From contig DATKAJ010000053.1 of NCBI GenBank assembly GCA_035498175.1, forward strand, positions 9,407 through 73,406: 64,000 bases of DNA, given 5' to 3'. The notes below the pieces were generated by a model that saw only the letters and a list, made by a program, of their open reading frames with translations, was not told the origin of the DNA and ran no database searches. The DNA comes from JALORV01 sp035498175. Its GTDB lineage: Bacteria; Pseudomonadota; Gammaproteobacteria; Burkholderiales; Burkholderiaceae_F. Shown piece after piece: positions 36,048 through 44,813 of the stretch. Positions within the stretch are counted from its first letter, which is position 1. The number at the start of each line of letters is the position of its first letter. A program made the translations under genes and the position numbers.

Positions 36048-36797
36048 TCAATGAATCAGCATTCCGCCGTTGACGTCGAGCGTGACGCCGGTGCAGTACT
36101 TGGACAGATCACTCGCGAGGAAGACGACTGCGCCGGCGATGTCGCTGGGCTCGCCGATGCGTGCGAGCGGAATCTGTTCCAGGATCCCGCCCATCCGGTC
36201 GTCGGGGATCTTGCCCTTGTTGATGTCGGTGGCGATCAGTCCCGGGGTGATCGAATTGACGCGGATGCCTTCCGGGCCATATTCGCGCGCCATCGCGCGC
36301 GCCAAGCCGAGCACACCGGCCTTGGCCGCCGAATAGTGGGGGCCACCGAGAATGCCGCCGCCGCGCTGCGCCGAAACCGACGAGATACAGATGATCGAGC
36401 CACTCTTCTGCTTGCGCATCGCGGGTAGCACGGCTTGCGATGCGAGCAGGGTGCCGCGCAGGCTGACATTGAGGACCGCGTCGTAGTCGGCTTCGCTGAT
36501 GTCGAGCGTCTTGCGCGGCTGGGTGATACCGGCGTTGTTGACGAGAATGTCGATCCGGCCGAAACGCGCCAGCGCGGTCGATGCGGCGGCTTCGCAGCTT
36601 GCCTTGTTGGTGACGTCGGCGACGACGCCGAGGTGTTCAGATCCGAGCTTGGCTGCGGCAGCGGCCGGATCGGCCTGTGCCAGGTCGAGGATGACGACCT
36701 TGGCCCCCTGGGAGGCCAGCATGCGGGCGGTGGCAAAACCAAGCCCGTTCAGGCCGGCTCCACCGGTCACCAGGGCAACCTTGTTGGCAAGCAGCAT
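36048..36797 (-). CDS. SDR family NAD(P)-dependent dehydrogenase
   Basis: A 249-residue classical short-chain dehydrogenase: cofactor loop VTGGAGLNGLGFATARML, NNAGITQPR, catalytic Ser in ICISSVSAQ, and Tyr/Lys in HYSAAKAGVLGLARAMA; the C-terminal LASDLSKYCTGVTLDVNGGM is typical. The acidic residue after the first strand (ILDLAQAD) suggests NAD. It is the first gene of the transketolase-TRAP operon and probably oxidises the imported acid or a derived alcohol to the carbonyl used by a transketolase. Confidence 0.9.
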   Translation of the reverse strand: MLLANKVALVTGGAGLNGLGFATARMLASQGAKVVILDLAQADPAAAAAKLGSEHLGVVADVTNKASCEAAASTALARFGRIDILVNNAGITQPRKTLDISEADYDAVLNVSLRGTLLASQAVLPAMRKQKSGSIICISSVSAQRGGGILGGPHYSAAKAGVLGLARAMAREYGPEGIRVNSITPGLIATDINKGKIPDDRMGGILEQIPLARIGEPSDIAGAVVFLASDLSKYCTGVTLDVNGGMLIH

Positions 36798-36876
36798 TGC
36801 GTCTCCTTCGTGATTTCGATGTAGAGCGCATGTTGCGTTCGGTGCCGAATGGCAGCAAGCTAGCCGGCCTCAGGCC

Positions 36877-36897
36877 GCATTGAAATTTTTTTGATGC
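36877..36897. promoter_or_regulatory. Palindromic operator-like site between SDR operon and LysR gene
   Basis: The 21-bp near-palindrome GCATTGAAA...TTTTGATGC spans an A/T tract and lies just before the LysR-type gene start in the 104-bp divergent region. LysR proteins bind such interrupted dyads (T-N11-A type) and often repress their own gene; this is the best candidate site for the adjacent GcvA-like regulator. Confidence 0.5.
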
Positions 36898-36901
36898 CCC
36901 G

Positions 36902-37819
36902 ATGCACCTGCCTCCGCTCAAGGGAATCTTCGCGTTCGAGGTCGTCGCCCGGCTCGGCAGCATCAACAAGGCCGCCGACGAGCTCAATGTGACCGCCTCG
37001 GCGGTCAGCCACCAGATCGCCAACCTGGAGGGCTTCGTCGGACGGCGCCTGTTCGACCGCACCTCGCGCGGCCTGGTGCTGACCCCGGTAGGCGAGCGCT
37101 TCCAGAGTGACCTCACCGGCGCGTTGGCGCTGATCGCAAGCGCGGCGCTGAATGCACGCAGCACCGAAGGCGTGGAAGTGCTGCGCGTGCACGTCTCGCC
37201 GAGTTTCGCCACGCTGTGGCTGATGCCGCGCCTGCCGGCTTTCCTGGCCGAACACCCGGACCTGCGCGTTCAGCTGTCTGCGGCTCACACCCACTCCGAC
37301 TTCTCGCGCGGCGAGGTGGACCTCGACATCCGCTACGGCAACGTCAAGTGGGGTGAGCTGCACGTCGAGTCGATCTTCGAGGAGGAGATCCTGCCGCTCG
37401 CCAGTCCCACCCTGCTGCAGCGCAACCGACTGCCGGCGCCGGAGGACCTCCTCGGCCAGCCGCTGATCTTCTCCGACATCAATGTCATGCAGTGGCCGCG
37501 CTGGTTCGCCGCCCACGGCGTGGCAGTGAGCCCTGCCACCTACACCCTGCGCTTCGACCGCGCCTACATGGTCATCGAAGCGGCGGTGCAGGGACTCGGA
37601 ATCGCGCTCGAGAGCAGCCGGCTCGCTGAAGTTCACATCGCGAACGGTGCCCTAGTGCCGGTGTTTGCGGACCGCAAGGGCATGCGCGTGCACGCGCACC
37701 ACATCGTCTTCCCCGAGACACACGGGAAATGGGGCAAGGTGCAGCGCTTTGTGTCCTGGTTGCGCCAGCAGGCGGCCCGCGGGCCCGCTGCGGAGCGCCC
37801 CAAGCCGCGCCACAGGTAG
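36902..37819 (+). CDS. LysR-type regulator, GcvA-like
   Basis: A 305-residue regulator with an N-terminal winged HTH (LGSINKAADELNVTASAVSHQIANLE) and a C-terminal periplasmic-binding-like effector domain (from about residue 90, with HVSPSFATLWLMPRLPAF, the GcvA-subgroup block). It is divergent from the SDR/transketolase/TRAP operon and most likely controls it in response to the imported acid or a metabolite. The ATG at 36902 is close behind the palindrome; no strong ribosome-binding site is visible. Confidence 0.9.
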   Translation: MHLPPLKGIFAFEVVARLGSINKAADELNVTASAVSHQIANLEGFVGRRLFDRTSRGLVLTPVGERFQSDLTGALALIASAALNARSTEGVEVLRVHVSPSFATLWLMPRLPAFLAEHPDLRVQLSAAHTHSDFSRGEVDLDIRYGNVKWGELHVESIFEEEILPLASPTLLQRNRLPAPEDLLGQPLIFSDINVMQWPRWFAAHGVAVSPATYTLRFDRAYMVIEAAVQGLGIALESSRLAEVHIANGALVPVFADRKGMRVHAHHIVFPETHGKWGKVQRFVSWLRQQAARGPAAERPKPRHR

Positions 37820-37861
37820 CGACGGTGAGGGTGGTACTGCGAGACCGCGTCGTCGCGGCCG

Positions 37862-38581
37862 CTAGGCGGCTTCGCCCAGGTAGGCTTCCCGCACTTTCGA
37901 ATCGGACAGCATCGCCTTCGCGTCGCCGCTCAGCGTGATGAGCCCCGACTCCATGACGTAAGCGCGGTGCGCCGACTCGAGCGCGAGGCGGGCGTTCTGC
38001 TCGACCAGCAGCATCGGTACCTTGCGCGCGGCCACAGTCCGAATTACTTCAAAGACCTTTTCGACCATGATCGGCGAAAGACCCATCGACGGCTCGTCGA
38101 GCAGCAGCAGCTTGGGCTGGCTCATCAGGGCGCGGGCCATCGCCAGCATCTGCTGCTCGCCGCCGGAGAGCGTCCCGGCCAACTGCTTCGCGCGCTCCTT
38201 CAGTCGCGGGAAGATCGTGAACATCTCGTCGATGTCGCGGCGTATCGCGGCATCGTCGTTGCGCACGAAGGCGCCCATCTGCAGATTCTCGGTCACGGTC
38301 ATGCGCGCGAAGACGCCGCGGCCCTCCGGCACCATTGCAAGCCCGCGGGCGAGCAGCTGATACGACGCCATGCCCCGCGTCGGCTGCCCCATGTAGTGGA
38401 TTTCGCCAGCCCACGCCTGCGTACCCGTAATCGCCTTCAGCGTCGAAGTCTTGCCCGCCCCGTTCGCACCAATCAGCGTGACCAACTCGCCGGCCTGGAT
38501 CTCGAGGTCGACACCCTTGACGGCCTGGATGCCGCCGTAGGCCACCTTTAGCGCTGCGACGCGGAGGACGATGTCGGGCAT
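37862..38581 (-). CDS. livF: Branched-chain amino acid ABC transporter ATPase LivF
   Basis: A 239-residue ATPase with Walker A GANGAGKTSTLKAITG, signature LSGGEQQMLAMARALM and Walker B LLLLDEPSMGLSP, the LivF form. Last gene of the livKHMGF set, one base after livG. Together with LivG it powers inner-membrane uptake of branched-chain amino acids or similar substrates. Confidence 0.93.
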   Translation of the reverse strand: MPDIVLRVAALKVAYGGIQAVKGVDLEIQAGELVTLIGANGAGKTSTLKAITGTQAWAGEIHYMGQPTRGMASYQLLARGLAMVPEGRGVFARMTVTENLQMGAFVRNDDAAIRRDIDEMFTIFPRLKERAKQLAGTLSGGEQQMLAMARALMSQPKLLLLDEPSMGLSPIMVEKVFEVIRTVAARKVPMLLVEQNARLALESAHRAYVMESGLITLSGDAKAMLSDSKVREAYLGEAA

Positions 38582-38582
38582 C

Positions 38583-39374
38583 TCACGCGACCTTCGTCGC
38601 GACGTCCTTGTGGCCGCCGCCCAGGTAGGCCTCGATCACCGCAGGATTGCGCTGCACTTCGGCCGGGGGCCCGACCGCGATCATCTTGCCGTAGTCGAGC
38701 ACGGTGACCTTGTCGCACAGACCCATCACCAGCTTCACGTCATGCTCGATCAGCAGGATCGTGATTCGGTCACGGCAGATCGCCTCGAGCAGCGAACGCA
38801 GCGCCAGCTTTTCGGTTGCGTTCATGCCGGCCGCCGGCTCGTCCAGTGCCAGAAGCTTGGGCTCGGTCGCGAGCGCGCGTGCGATCTCGAGGCGCCGCTG
38901 GTCGCCATAGGCGAGCGTGCGCGCCTGAAAGTCGGCGTACTTGCGGATGCCGACGTAGTCCAGCAGTTCCAGCGAACGCGCCTTGATCCCGCGCTCTTCC
39001 TCGAGGGTACGGCGGTTGCGCAAAATGGCGCCGAGCGCGGTCGCGTGCGTGCGCACATGGCGCCCTACCATCACGTTTTCCAGCGCGGTCATGTCGGGAA
39101 ACAGCCGGATATTCTGGAAAGTGCGCGCAATGCCCGCCTGGGCCACACGGTGCACCTCGGTCGGCGAATACGGTTTGCCGTCGAGTTCGAAGCTGCCGGA
39201 GTCCGGTGTGTAGAGCCCGGTAATGACGTTGAAAAACGTCGTCTTGCCGGCGCCGTTGGGGCCGATCAGTCCGTAGATCTCGCCGCGCGCAATCTCGATG
39301 CCGACATCCGACAGCGCCTGCAGGCCGCCGAAGCGCTTGTTGACACCGGTGACTCGCAGGACGACGTCTGCCAT
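38583..39374 (-). CDS. livG: Branched-chain amino acid ABC transporter ATPase LivG
   Basis: A 263-residue ATPase with Walker A GPNGAGKTTFFNVITGLY, the Liv-type insert TFQNIRLFPDMTALENVMVG and Walker B LLALDEPAAGMNATE, all typical of LivG. The ATG at 39374 overlaps the livM stop (TGATG); longer readings into livM are rejected. Coupled translation with livM and near-contact with livF mark one operon. Confidence 0.93.
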   Translation of the reverse strand: MADVVLRVTGVNKRFGGLQALSDVGIEIARGEIYGLIGPNGAGKTTFFNVITGLYTPDSGSFELDGKPYSPTEVHRVAQAGIARTFQNIRLFPDMTALENVMVGRHVRTHATALGAILRNRRTLEEERGIKARSLELLDYVGIRKYADFQARTLAYGDQRRLEIARALATEPKLLALDEPAAGMNATEKLALRSLLEAICRDRITILLIEHDVKLVMGLCDKVTVLDYGKMIAVGPPAEVQRNPAVIEAYLGGGHKDVATKVA

Positions 39375-40516
39375 CACGCTCTCTGCGGCGCAGTCTGGCC
39401 CGCGCGGCTCGCCGGGTTGATGCCGTGCTCGGGCGCCGGCCACAATCCCTTCGGCCGATACAGCATGACCAGCACCATTGCGAAGCCGTAGAGCATCATC
39501 CGCAGCACCTCGGCATCGACCACGACGTGGCCGAACAGGAAGTTCTGCACCGGGACGACCGTATGCCGGAGCACCTCGGGAAACATCGACAGCAGAATCG
39601 CGCCGAGCAACACGCCGGGAATGTGGCCGAGGCCGCCCAGGACGATCATCGACAGCACAATGATCGATTCACCTAGCACGAACGATTCCGGTGACACGAA
39701 ACCCTGGAACGCCGAGAACATCGCACCGGAGACACCGCCGAAGGTTGCGCCGAGCGCGAACGCCAGCAGCTTGACGTTGCGCACGTTGATGCCCATCGCC
39801 TTGGCCGCGATCTCGTCCTCGCGGATCGCCATCCACGCGCGGCCGAGCCGCGAGTCCTGCAGGCGGACGCAGACGACGATGGCGGCAATCGTCAGCACCA
39901 GGAACAGGTAGTAGTACAGGTAAACCGGCGGCAACTCGAACCCGAACAGCGACTGCGGGCGGCCGAAGTCGATGCCGAGGATACGCACCGGGTCGATCAG
40001 CGTGATGCCCTGCGGGCCGTTGGTGATGTTGAGTGGCGCATTCAGGTTGTTCATGAAGATGCGCGTGATCTCACCGAAGCCCAGCGTGACGATCGCCAGA
40101 TAGTCGCCGCGCAGCTTCAGCACCGGCGCGCCGAACAGGATGCCGGCAAAGGCAGCCAGCCCGGCGCCGAGCGGGATGACTAACCAGATCGAGATGTGCA
40201 GCCCGTTCGGAAACATCTGCGCGATCCAGGCGAAGTGCGACGAGAGGTGCGGCGATGCCAGCAGCGCGTACACATAGGCGCCGACTGCGTAGAAGGCGAT
40301 GTAGCCGAGATCGAGCAGACCGGCGAATCCCACGACGATGTTCAGTCCGAGTGCCAGCATGACGTAAAGGCAGGTGAATGCCAGGGCGCGCACGAACGCG
40401 TTGCCGCCGAGGTGGCCGACCACGAACGGCAGCGCAATCAGAACTGCCGCCAGCAGGAGCGTCGCCAACCAGGCGGCTCTGCGGTCGTTGCTTAGCTTTG
40501 GGAGCAGGGTCTTCAT
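39374..40516 (-). CDS. livM: Branched-chain amino acid ABC transporter permease LivM
   Basis: A 380-residue permease with about ten hydrophobic segments and the LivM blocks GLNIVVGFAGLLDLGYIAFYAVGAY, TLGFGEITRI and AWMAIREDEIAAKAMGINV. It forms the membrane channel with LivH. It starts 4 bases after livH stops, and its own stop overlaps livG. Confidence 0.93.
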   Translation of the reverse strand: MKTLLPKLSNDRRAAWLATLLLAAVLIALPFVVGHLGGNAFVRALAFTCLYVMLALGLNIVVGFAGLLDLGYIAFYAVGAYVYALLASPHLSSHFAWIAQMFPNGLHISIWLVIPLGAGLAAFAGILFGAPVLKLRGDYLAIVTLGFGEITRIFMNNLNAPLNITNGPQGITLIDPVRILGIDFGRPQSLFGFELPPVYLYYYLFLVLTIAAIVVCVRLQDSRLGRAWMAIREDEIAAKAMGINVRNVKLLAFALGATFGGVSGAMFSAFQGFVSPESFVLGESIIVLSMIVLGGLGHIPGVLLGAILLSMFPEVLRHTVVPVQNFLFGHVVVDAEVLRMMLYGFAMVLVMLYRPKGLWPAPEHGINPASRAGQTAPQRA

Positions 40517-40520
40517 CCGT

Positions 40521-41450
40521 TCAGGCCCGCTCGGCCACGCGCTCGCCGAGCAGTCCGGACGGCCGGAAGATAAGCACCATCACCAGGATCAGGAAGGCGA
40601 AGATGTCCTGGTAGTGGCTGCCCAGGATGCCACCGGTCAGCTCACCGATGTAGCCGGCCCCAAGCGCCTCGATCAGGCCCAGCAGCAAACCGCCCAGCAT
40701 TGCGCCGGGAATATTGCCGATGCCTCCAAGTACGGCGGCGGTGAACGCCTTCAGTCCGGGCAGGAAGCCCATGTAGAAGTGGGCGACGCTGTAGGTGGCG
40801 GCCAGCATCACACCGGCCAGCGCCGCGAGTGCGGCGCCGATCGCGAAGGTCACGGCGATAACGAAGTTGGGATTGACGCCCATCAGGCCTGCCACACGCG
40901 GGTTCTCGGCGGTCGCGCGCATCGCGCGGCCGAGCCGGGTGCGGTTGACCAGCAGCATCAGCCCGATCATCACGGCGGCCGACAGGCCGATCACCAGCAG
41001 CTTGGTGATCGTGATCGTCGCTCCGCCCACCTCGATCGGTGCGTTGGAGATCAGCGTCGGGAACGTCATGTAATTGCGACCCCAAATCAGCATCGCGAAC
41101 GTCTGGATCACGATCGAGACGCCGATCGCCGTGATCAGCGGTGCCAGCCGCGGCGCATTGCGCAGCGGGCGGTAGGCCACGCGCTCGATCACCAGGCTCA
41201 GGACCACGCACACCGGAATCGCGGCGAGCAGCCCGGCCAGGATCAGCACCCATCCCGGCATGCCCGGGAACATCGCCTGCAGCAGCAGGATCGTGGACAG
41301 CGACGTGAGCGCACCGACTGTCAGCACGTCGCCGTGCGCGAAATTGATCAGGTTCAGGATCCCGTAGACCATCGTGTAGCCGAGCGCGATCAGCGAGTAC
41401 ATGCTGCCGAGCACGAGACCGTTGAGGACCTGCTGGATGAAGGTTTCCAT
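40521..41450 (-). CDS. livH: Branched-chain amino acid ABC transporter permease LivH
   Basis: A 309-residue permease beginning METFIQQVLNGLVLGSMYSL, with GYTMVYGILNLINFAHGDVL and the C-terminal GGIGNIPGAMLGGLLLGL block of LivH. It follows livK at a distance of 143 bases that contain a rho-independent terminator, so the permease/ATPase genes are probably expressed by readthrough at a lower level than the binding protein. Confidence 0.93.
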   Translation of the reverse strand: METFIQQVLNGLVLGSMYSLIALGYTMVYGILNLINFAHGDVLTVGALTSLSTILLLQAMFPGMPGWVLILAGLLAAIPVCVVLSLVIERVAYRPLRNAPRLAPLITAIGVSIVIQTFAMLIWGRNYMTFPTLISNAPIEVGGATITITKLLVIGLSAAVMIGLMLLVNRTRLGRAMRATAENPRVAGLMGVNPNFVIAVTFAIGAALAALAGVMLAATYSVAHFYMGFLPGLKAFTAAVLGGIGNIPGAMLGGLLLGLIEALGAGYIGELTGGILGSHYQDIFAFLILVMVLIFRPSGLLGERVAERA

Positions 41451-41545
41451 TACGGTCGGCGAGCGTGTTGGAGGCGGTCGGAGGAGGCAGGGGCGGCAGG
41501 AAGTCCGCGCATCGTAGCAAGGCGCGGCGCCCGTGGCGCGTGGGC

Positions 41546-41574
41546 AAAGAAAAACGGCACCCGAAGGTGCCGTT
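41546..41574 (-). terminator. Partial terminator between livK and livH
   Basis: On the minus strand AAACGGCACC-TTCG-GGTGCCGTTT, a 10-bp stem with a stable tetraloop, is followed by TTTCTTT. It lies 20 bases after the livK stop and would end most livK transcripts while letting some continue into livHMGF. Confidence 0.88.
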
Positions 41575-41593
41575 TGTCGCGGAGCCGGATGGA

Positions 41594-42784
41594 TCAGCGG
41601 ACCGTCGAGATGTACTCGAGCTTGTCGCCGTTGACCTTGAACATCGAGATGGCGCCGTTCTTGATGTCGCCCTTCTCGTCGAAGGCAATCGTGCCGGTCA
41701 GGCCCGGATAGTTGGTCGCAGGCATCGCGGCCGTGATGGCGGCGCGGTCGGCCTTGCCGGCGCGCTTGATTGCGTCGGTGATCACGTAGACAGCGTCATA
41801 CGAGTAGGGCGAGTAGACCTGCACGTCCTGGTTGAACTCGGCCTTGTACTTGGCCTTGAACTCCTCGCCCTTGGCCAGCTTCTCGACCGCCTCACCGGCC
41901 ATCGAGCAGTGCAGCACGGGGGCAGCGTCGCCTGCCAGCTTGATGAACTCGGGCGAGCACACGCCGTCGCCGGCGAGCAGCACACTCTTGATGCCGAGTT
42001 GCTTCATCTGCTTGGCGAGCGGGCCGGCCGTGGCGTCCATGCCGCCGTACATGATGACGTCAGGCTTGGTGCCCTTGATCTTCGTGAGGATGGCGTTGAA
42101 GTCCGTTGTCTTGTCGGTGGCGAATTCGCGGGCGACGACCTTGATGCCCTTTTCCTTCGCGACCTTCTCGACCACGTCCGCCAGACCCTGGCCGTACGCG
42201 GTGCGGTCGTCGACGATGGCCATCGTCTTGGCCTTCAGCGCGTCATGCGCATAGTTGGCCAGGACGCCGCCCTGCTGGTTGTCGTTCGCCACGACGCGGA
42301 ACGTCGTCTTGAATCCCTGCTCGGTCAGCTTGGGGTTAGTCGCCGACGGCGAAATCTGCGTCATGTTGGCGTCGGAGTAGATCTTCGACGCAGGGATCGA
42401 CGTACCGGAGTTCAGGTGGCCGACGATGGCGACGGCGCCGGAGTCGACGATCTTCTGCGCGGCCAGCGTGCCTTCCTTCGGATCGGCCTTGTCGTCCTCG
42501 CCGACGATGACGATGTCGAACGACTGGTCGCCGAGCTTGATGCCACCCGCGGCGTTGATTTCCTTGGCGGCCAGCTTGGCACCGTTTTCATTGTCCTTGC
42601 CGAGGTGCGCGATACCACCGGTCAGCGGGGCGACGTGGCCAATCTTGATCTGGCCCTTGGCCGGCGCGGCTGCTGCGGCCTTCGGCGCTTCGGTCTTGGC
42701 AGGCTCTTCCTTCTTGCCGCAAGCGGCAAGCGCGACCGCCGCGGCGATCGCCAGCGGTGCGAGTTTCATGACGCGGTGATTCAT
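41594..42784 (-). CDS. livK: Branched-chain amino acid binding lipoprotein (LivJ/LivK type)
   Basis: A 396-residue periplasmic-binding-fold protein. The N-terminus ends in the lipobox VALAAC with Cys22, so it is anchored as a lipoprotein rather than free. Family blocks are IKIGHVAPLTGGIAHLGKD, NAAGGIKLGDQSFDIVIV and AIVGHLNSGTSIPASKIYSDA (ligand carboxylate/amine site). AAAGGAG sits upstream of ATG 42784. Substrate range (Leu/Ile/Val or other amides and amino acids) cannot be decided from sequence. Confidence 0.92.
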   Translation of the reverse strand: MNHRVMKLAPLAIAAAVALAACGKKEEPAKTEAPKAAAAAPAKGQIKIGHVAPLTGGIAHLGKDNENGAKLAAKEINAAGGIKLGDQSFDIVIVGEDDKADPKEGTLAAQKIVDSGAVAIVGHLNSGTSIPASKIYSDANMTQISPSATNPKLTEQGFKTTFRVVANDNQQGGVLANYAHDALKAKTMAIVDDRTAYGQGLADVVEKVAKEKGIKVVAREFATDKTTDFNAILTKIKGTKPDVIMYGGMDATAGPLAKQMKQLGIKSVLLAGDGVCSPEFIKLAGDAAPVLHCSMAGEAVEKLAKGEEFKAKYKAEFNQDVQVYSPYSYDAVYVITDAIKRAGKADRAAITAAMPATNYPGLTGTIAFDEKGDIKNGAISMFKVNGDKLEYISTVR

Positions 42785-42901
42785 GGACCTTTTCTCCTTT
42801 GAGGTGTCGGCCGGCTGAGGATGTTGTCTGGAACGCCGTCCCGATCGTGATTCGCGGCGGCACTACGCGAATCGGTGGGGCTGCGCCGGCGAAACTTGGG
42901 A

Positions 42902-42929
42902 ATTGTACCTAGGGAGCGATGCCTCGCAA
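42902..42929 (-). promoter_or_regulatory. Probable promoter of livK
   Basis: On the minus strand TTGCGA (42929-42924), a 16-base spacer and TACAAT (42907-42902). It would give a 5' leader of about 110 bases before livK. Confidence 0.5.
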
Positions 42930-43041
42930 CACGGCTCTCGAGTCGCGTTTCCGGGGGCTGTTGCGCAAATGCCGCGGGGCCATGTGGCCAGGTGTCTCCG
43001 CGCCGTCCCTAGAATCGGGACGGCTGAATCGGAGCGGTGGC

Positions 43042-44298
43042 ATGCGTGTCCTCGTCCTTGGTGCCGGGGTCGTCGGAGTGGCGAGTGCCTGGTTCCTGCG
43101 CGAGGCGGGCCACGAGGTGGTGGTCGTCGATCGCCGGTCGGGACCCGCGCTCGAAACGAGCCTGGCCAATGGGGGCCAGATCTCGGTCAGCCACGCCGAA
43201 CCGTGGGCCAATCCGGGGGCGCCGCGAAAGGTCATGGGCTGGCTGGGCCGGCCGGATGCGCCCCTGCTGTTCCGACCGCGGCTCGATCCCCTGCAGTGGC
43301 GATGGTGCGCCGCGTTCCTGCGCGAATGCACACCGGCAGCTGCCGCGGCCAATATCCGCGCGATCGTTGGTTTGGCGCTGCACAGCCGCGGCGTCTTGAA
43401 GAGGTTGCGGCGGGAACTCGCGCTCGAGTATGACTGTTCCGAGCGCGGCATCCTGCATTTCTATACGGATCCCGCTGAGTTCCGCGCGTCGCTCGCGCCG
43501 GCTGCGCTGATGCGAGAATTGGGATGCAACCGGGTCGAGGTCACGCCGGCGCGCGCGGTCGAAATCGAGCCGGCTCTGGCTGCGGTGTCCGACCGGATCG
43601 TCGGCGCTGACTACTGCGCCGAGGACGAGTCCGGCGACGCTCACGCCTTTGCCGTCGCTCTGGCGGACCGGTGCTTCGAGCGTGGCGTCCAGTTCAGATT
43701 CGACACGGCAGCGGCGGCGCTCTGGGTCGAGAAGGGACGGGCGCGCGGCGCGGAACTGGTCGACACCGCCGGGCGCAAGGCCCGAGAAGCGGCAGAAGCC
43801 GTGGTCATCTGCCTCGGCGCCGAGTCGGGACGGCTCCTGCGCCCGCTGGGGCTCCGGCCACTGATCTATCCCGGCAAAGGCTACTCGGCAACGTTCCGCG
43901 TTTTGGCGGGTGGCGCGGCGCCGACGGTCAGCCTGACTGACGACGAATACAAGCTGGTGTTTTCTCGCCTCGGCAGTCGCCTGCGCGTCGCGGGAACCGC
44001 CGAGATCGGCGCACGCAATCTCGAGCTCGACCCAGTGCGATGCGCAGCGCTGACGCGGCGCACGCGGTTACTGTTCCCACAGGCCTGCGACTACTCCCGG
44101 CCGGAGTACTGGGCGGGCCTACGTCCGGTGACGCCGTCGAACGTTCCGTACCTGGGCCCCACGCGCATTGGCGGACTCTATGTGAATGCAGGTCATGGCA
44201 CACTGGGCTGGACGCTCGCCGCCGGCAACGGCGAACTGCTCGCCCGGCTGATCGGTGGCGAGTCGCTGCCGGTTGCGTTGCCAGACCGCGTGCTCTGA
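43042..44298 (+). CDS. dadA: D-amino acid dehydrogenase (DadA-like flavoprotein)
   Basis: A 418-residue FAD-dependent oxidoreductase: nucleotide loop VLVLGAGVVGVASAWFLREAG, then ETSLANGGQISVSHAEPWANP as in DadA, and the C-terminal GLRPVTPSNVPYLGP and NAGHGTLGWTLAAGNGELLA blocks. DadA passes electrons from D-amino acid oxidation to the respiratory chain at the inner membrane. ATG at 43042 matches the conserved start. A TAGAAT -10-like box lies at 43010-43015. No alanine racemase gene adjoins it. Confidence 0.88.
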   Translation: MRVLVLGAGVVGVASAWFLREAGHEVVVVDRRSGPALETSLANGGQISVSHAEPWANPGAPRKVMGWLGRPDAPLLFRPRLDPLQWRWCAAFLRECTPAAAAANIRAIVGLALHSRGVLKRLRRELALEYDCSERGILHFYTDPAEFRASLAPAALMRELGCNRVEVTPARAVEIEPALAAVSDRIVGADYCAEDESGDAHAFAVALADRCFERGVQFRFDTAAAALWVEKGRARGAELVDTAGRKAREAAEAVVICLGAESGRLLRPLGLRPLIYPGKGYSATFRVLAGGAAPTVSLTDDEYKLVFSRLGSRLRVAGTAEIGARNLELDPVRCAALTRRTRLLFPQACDYSRPEYWAGLRPVTPSNVPYLGPTRIGGLYVNAGHGTLGWTLAAGNGELLARLIGGESLPVALPDRVL

Positions 44299-44312
44299 CT
44301 CCGCCTCAGAAA

Positions 44313-44338
44313 AGAGGAGGGGCGCCGAAGCGCCCCTC
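44313..44338 (-). terminator. Terminator downstream of the cytochrome c gene
   Basis: The stem GAGGGGCGC/GCGCCCCTC with a 4-base loop is followed on the minus strand by CCTCTTTTC. Lying between convergent dadA and the cytochrome gene, it can serve the cytochrome transcript; on the plus strand no T-run follows. Confidence 0.6.
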
Positions 44339-44359
44339 GCTGGATCAGCTAACCGACGG

Positions 44360-44665
44360 CTACTGCGACAGTACCCACTTGGCCAGCGACATTGCCTCCT
44401 GCTCGTTCACCTGGGGATTCGCGGGCATCGGCACCTGGCCCCAGACCCCAACGCCGCCCTCGCGGATCTTCTTGGCGAGCCTGGCGGCTGCGTCCTTGTC
44501 GCCTTTGTACTTCGCTGCGACGTCCTTGTAGGCCGGGCCGACGAGCTTCTTGTCGATGGCGTGGCAGGCAAGGCAGTTCTTCTGCTTGGCGAGCTCCGCC
44601 TGGGCGAATACCGGGCCGCTGGCGACGGCGAGGCCCAGAGCGGCAAGTGCGACAACGTGCTTCAT
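44360..44665 (-). CDS. Small periplasmic class I c-type cytochrome (c551-like)
   Basis: A 101-residue precursor with signal peptide MKHVVALAALGLAVASGPVFA and one haem site Cys31-x-x-Cys34-His35 in NCLACHAID. The distal ligand is Met80 in WGQVPMPANPQ. Length and the GPAYKDVAAKYKGD block match cytochrome c551/c552, which carries electrons between respiratory complexes in the periplasm. It is a single-gene unit. Confidence 0.92.
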   Translation of the reverse strand: MKHVVALAALGLAVASGPVFAQAELAKQKNCLACHAIDKKLVGPAYKDVAAKYKGDKDAAARLAKKIREGGVGVWGQVPMPANPQVNEQEAMSLAKWVLSQ

Positions 44666-44813
44666 CAGAGTCTCCGTATCGGATCGGGAAGGGATTTGCC
44701 CGCTAAAAGCCTGAAGATTCTAACGGCTTGGCCGCTTTTGCGTTGACTGCCGGCCTTCTGCCGCGCCGCAGCGGCGACTATAGTTTCCGCATCGTTTGGG
44801 CGGGAGAGTCTGC

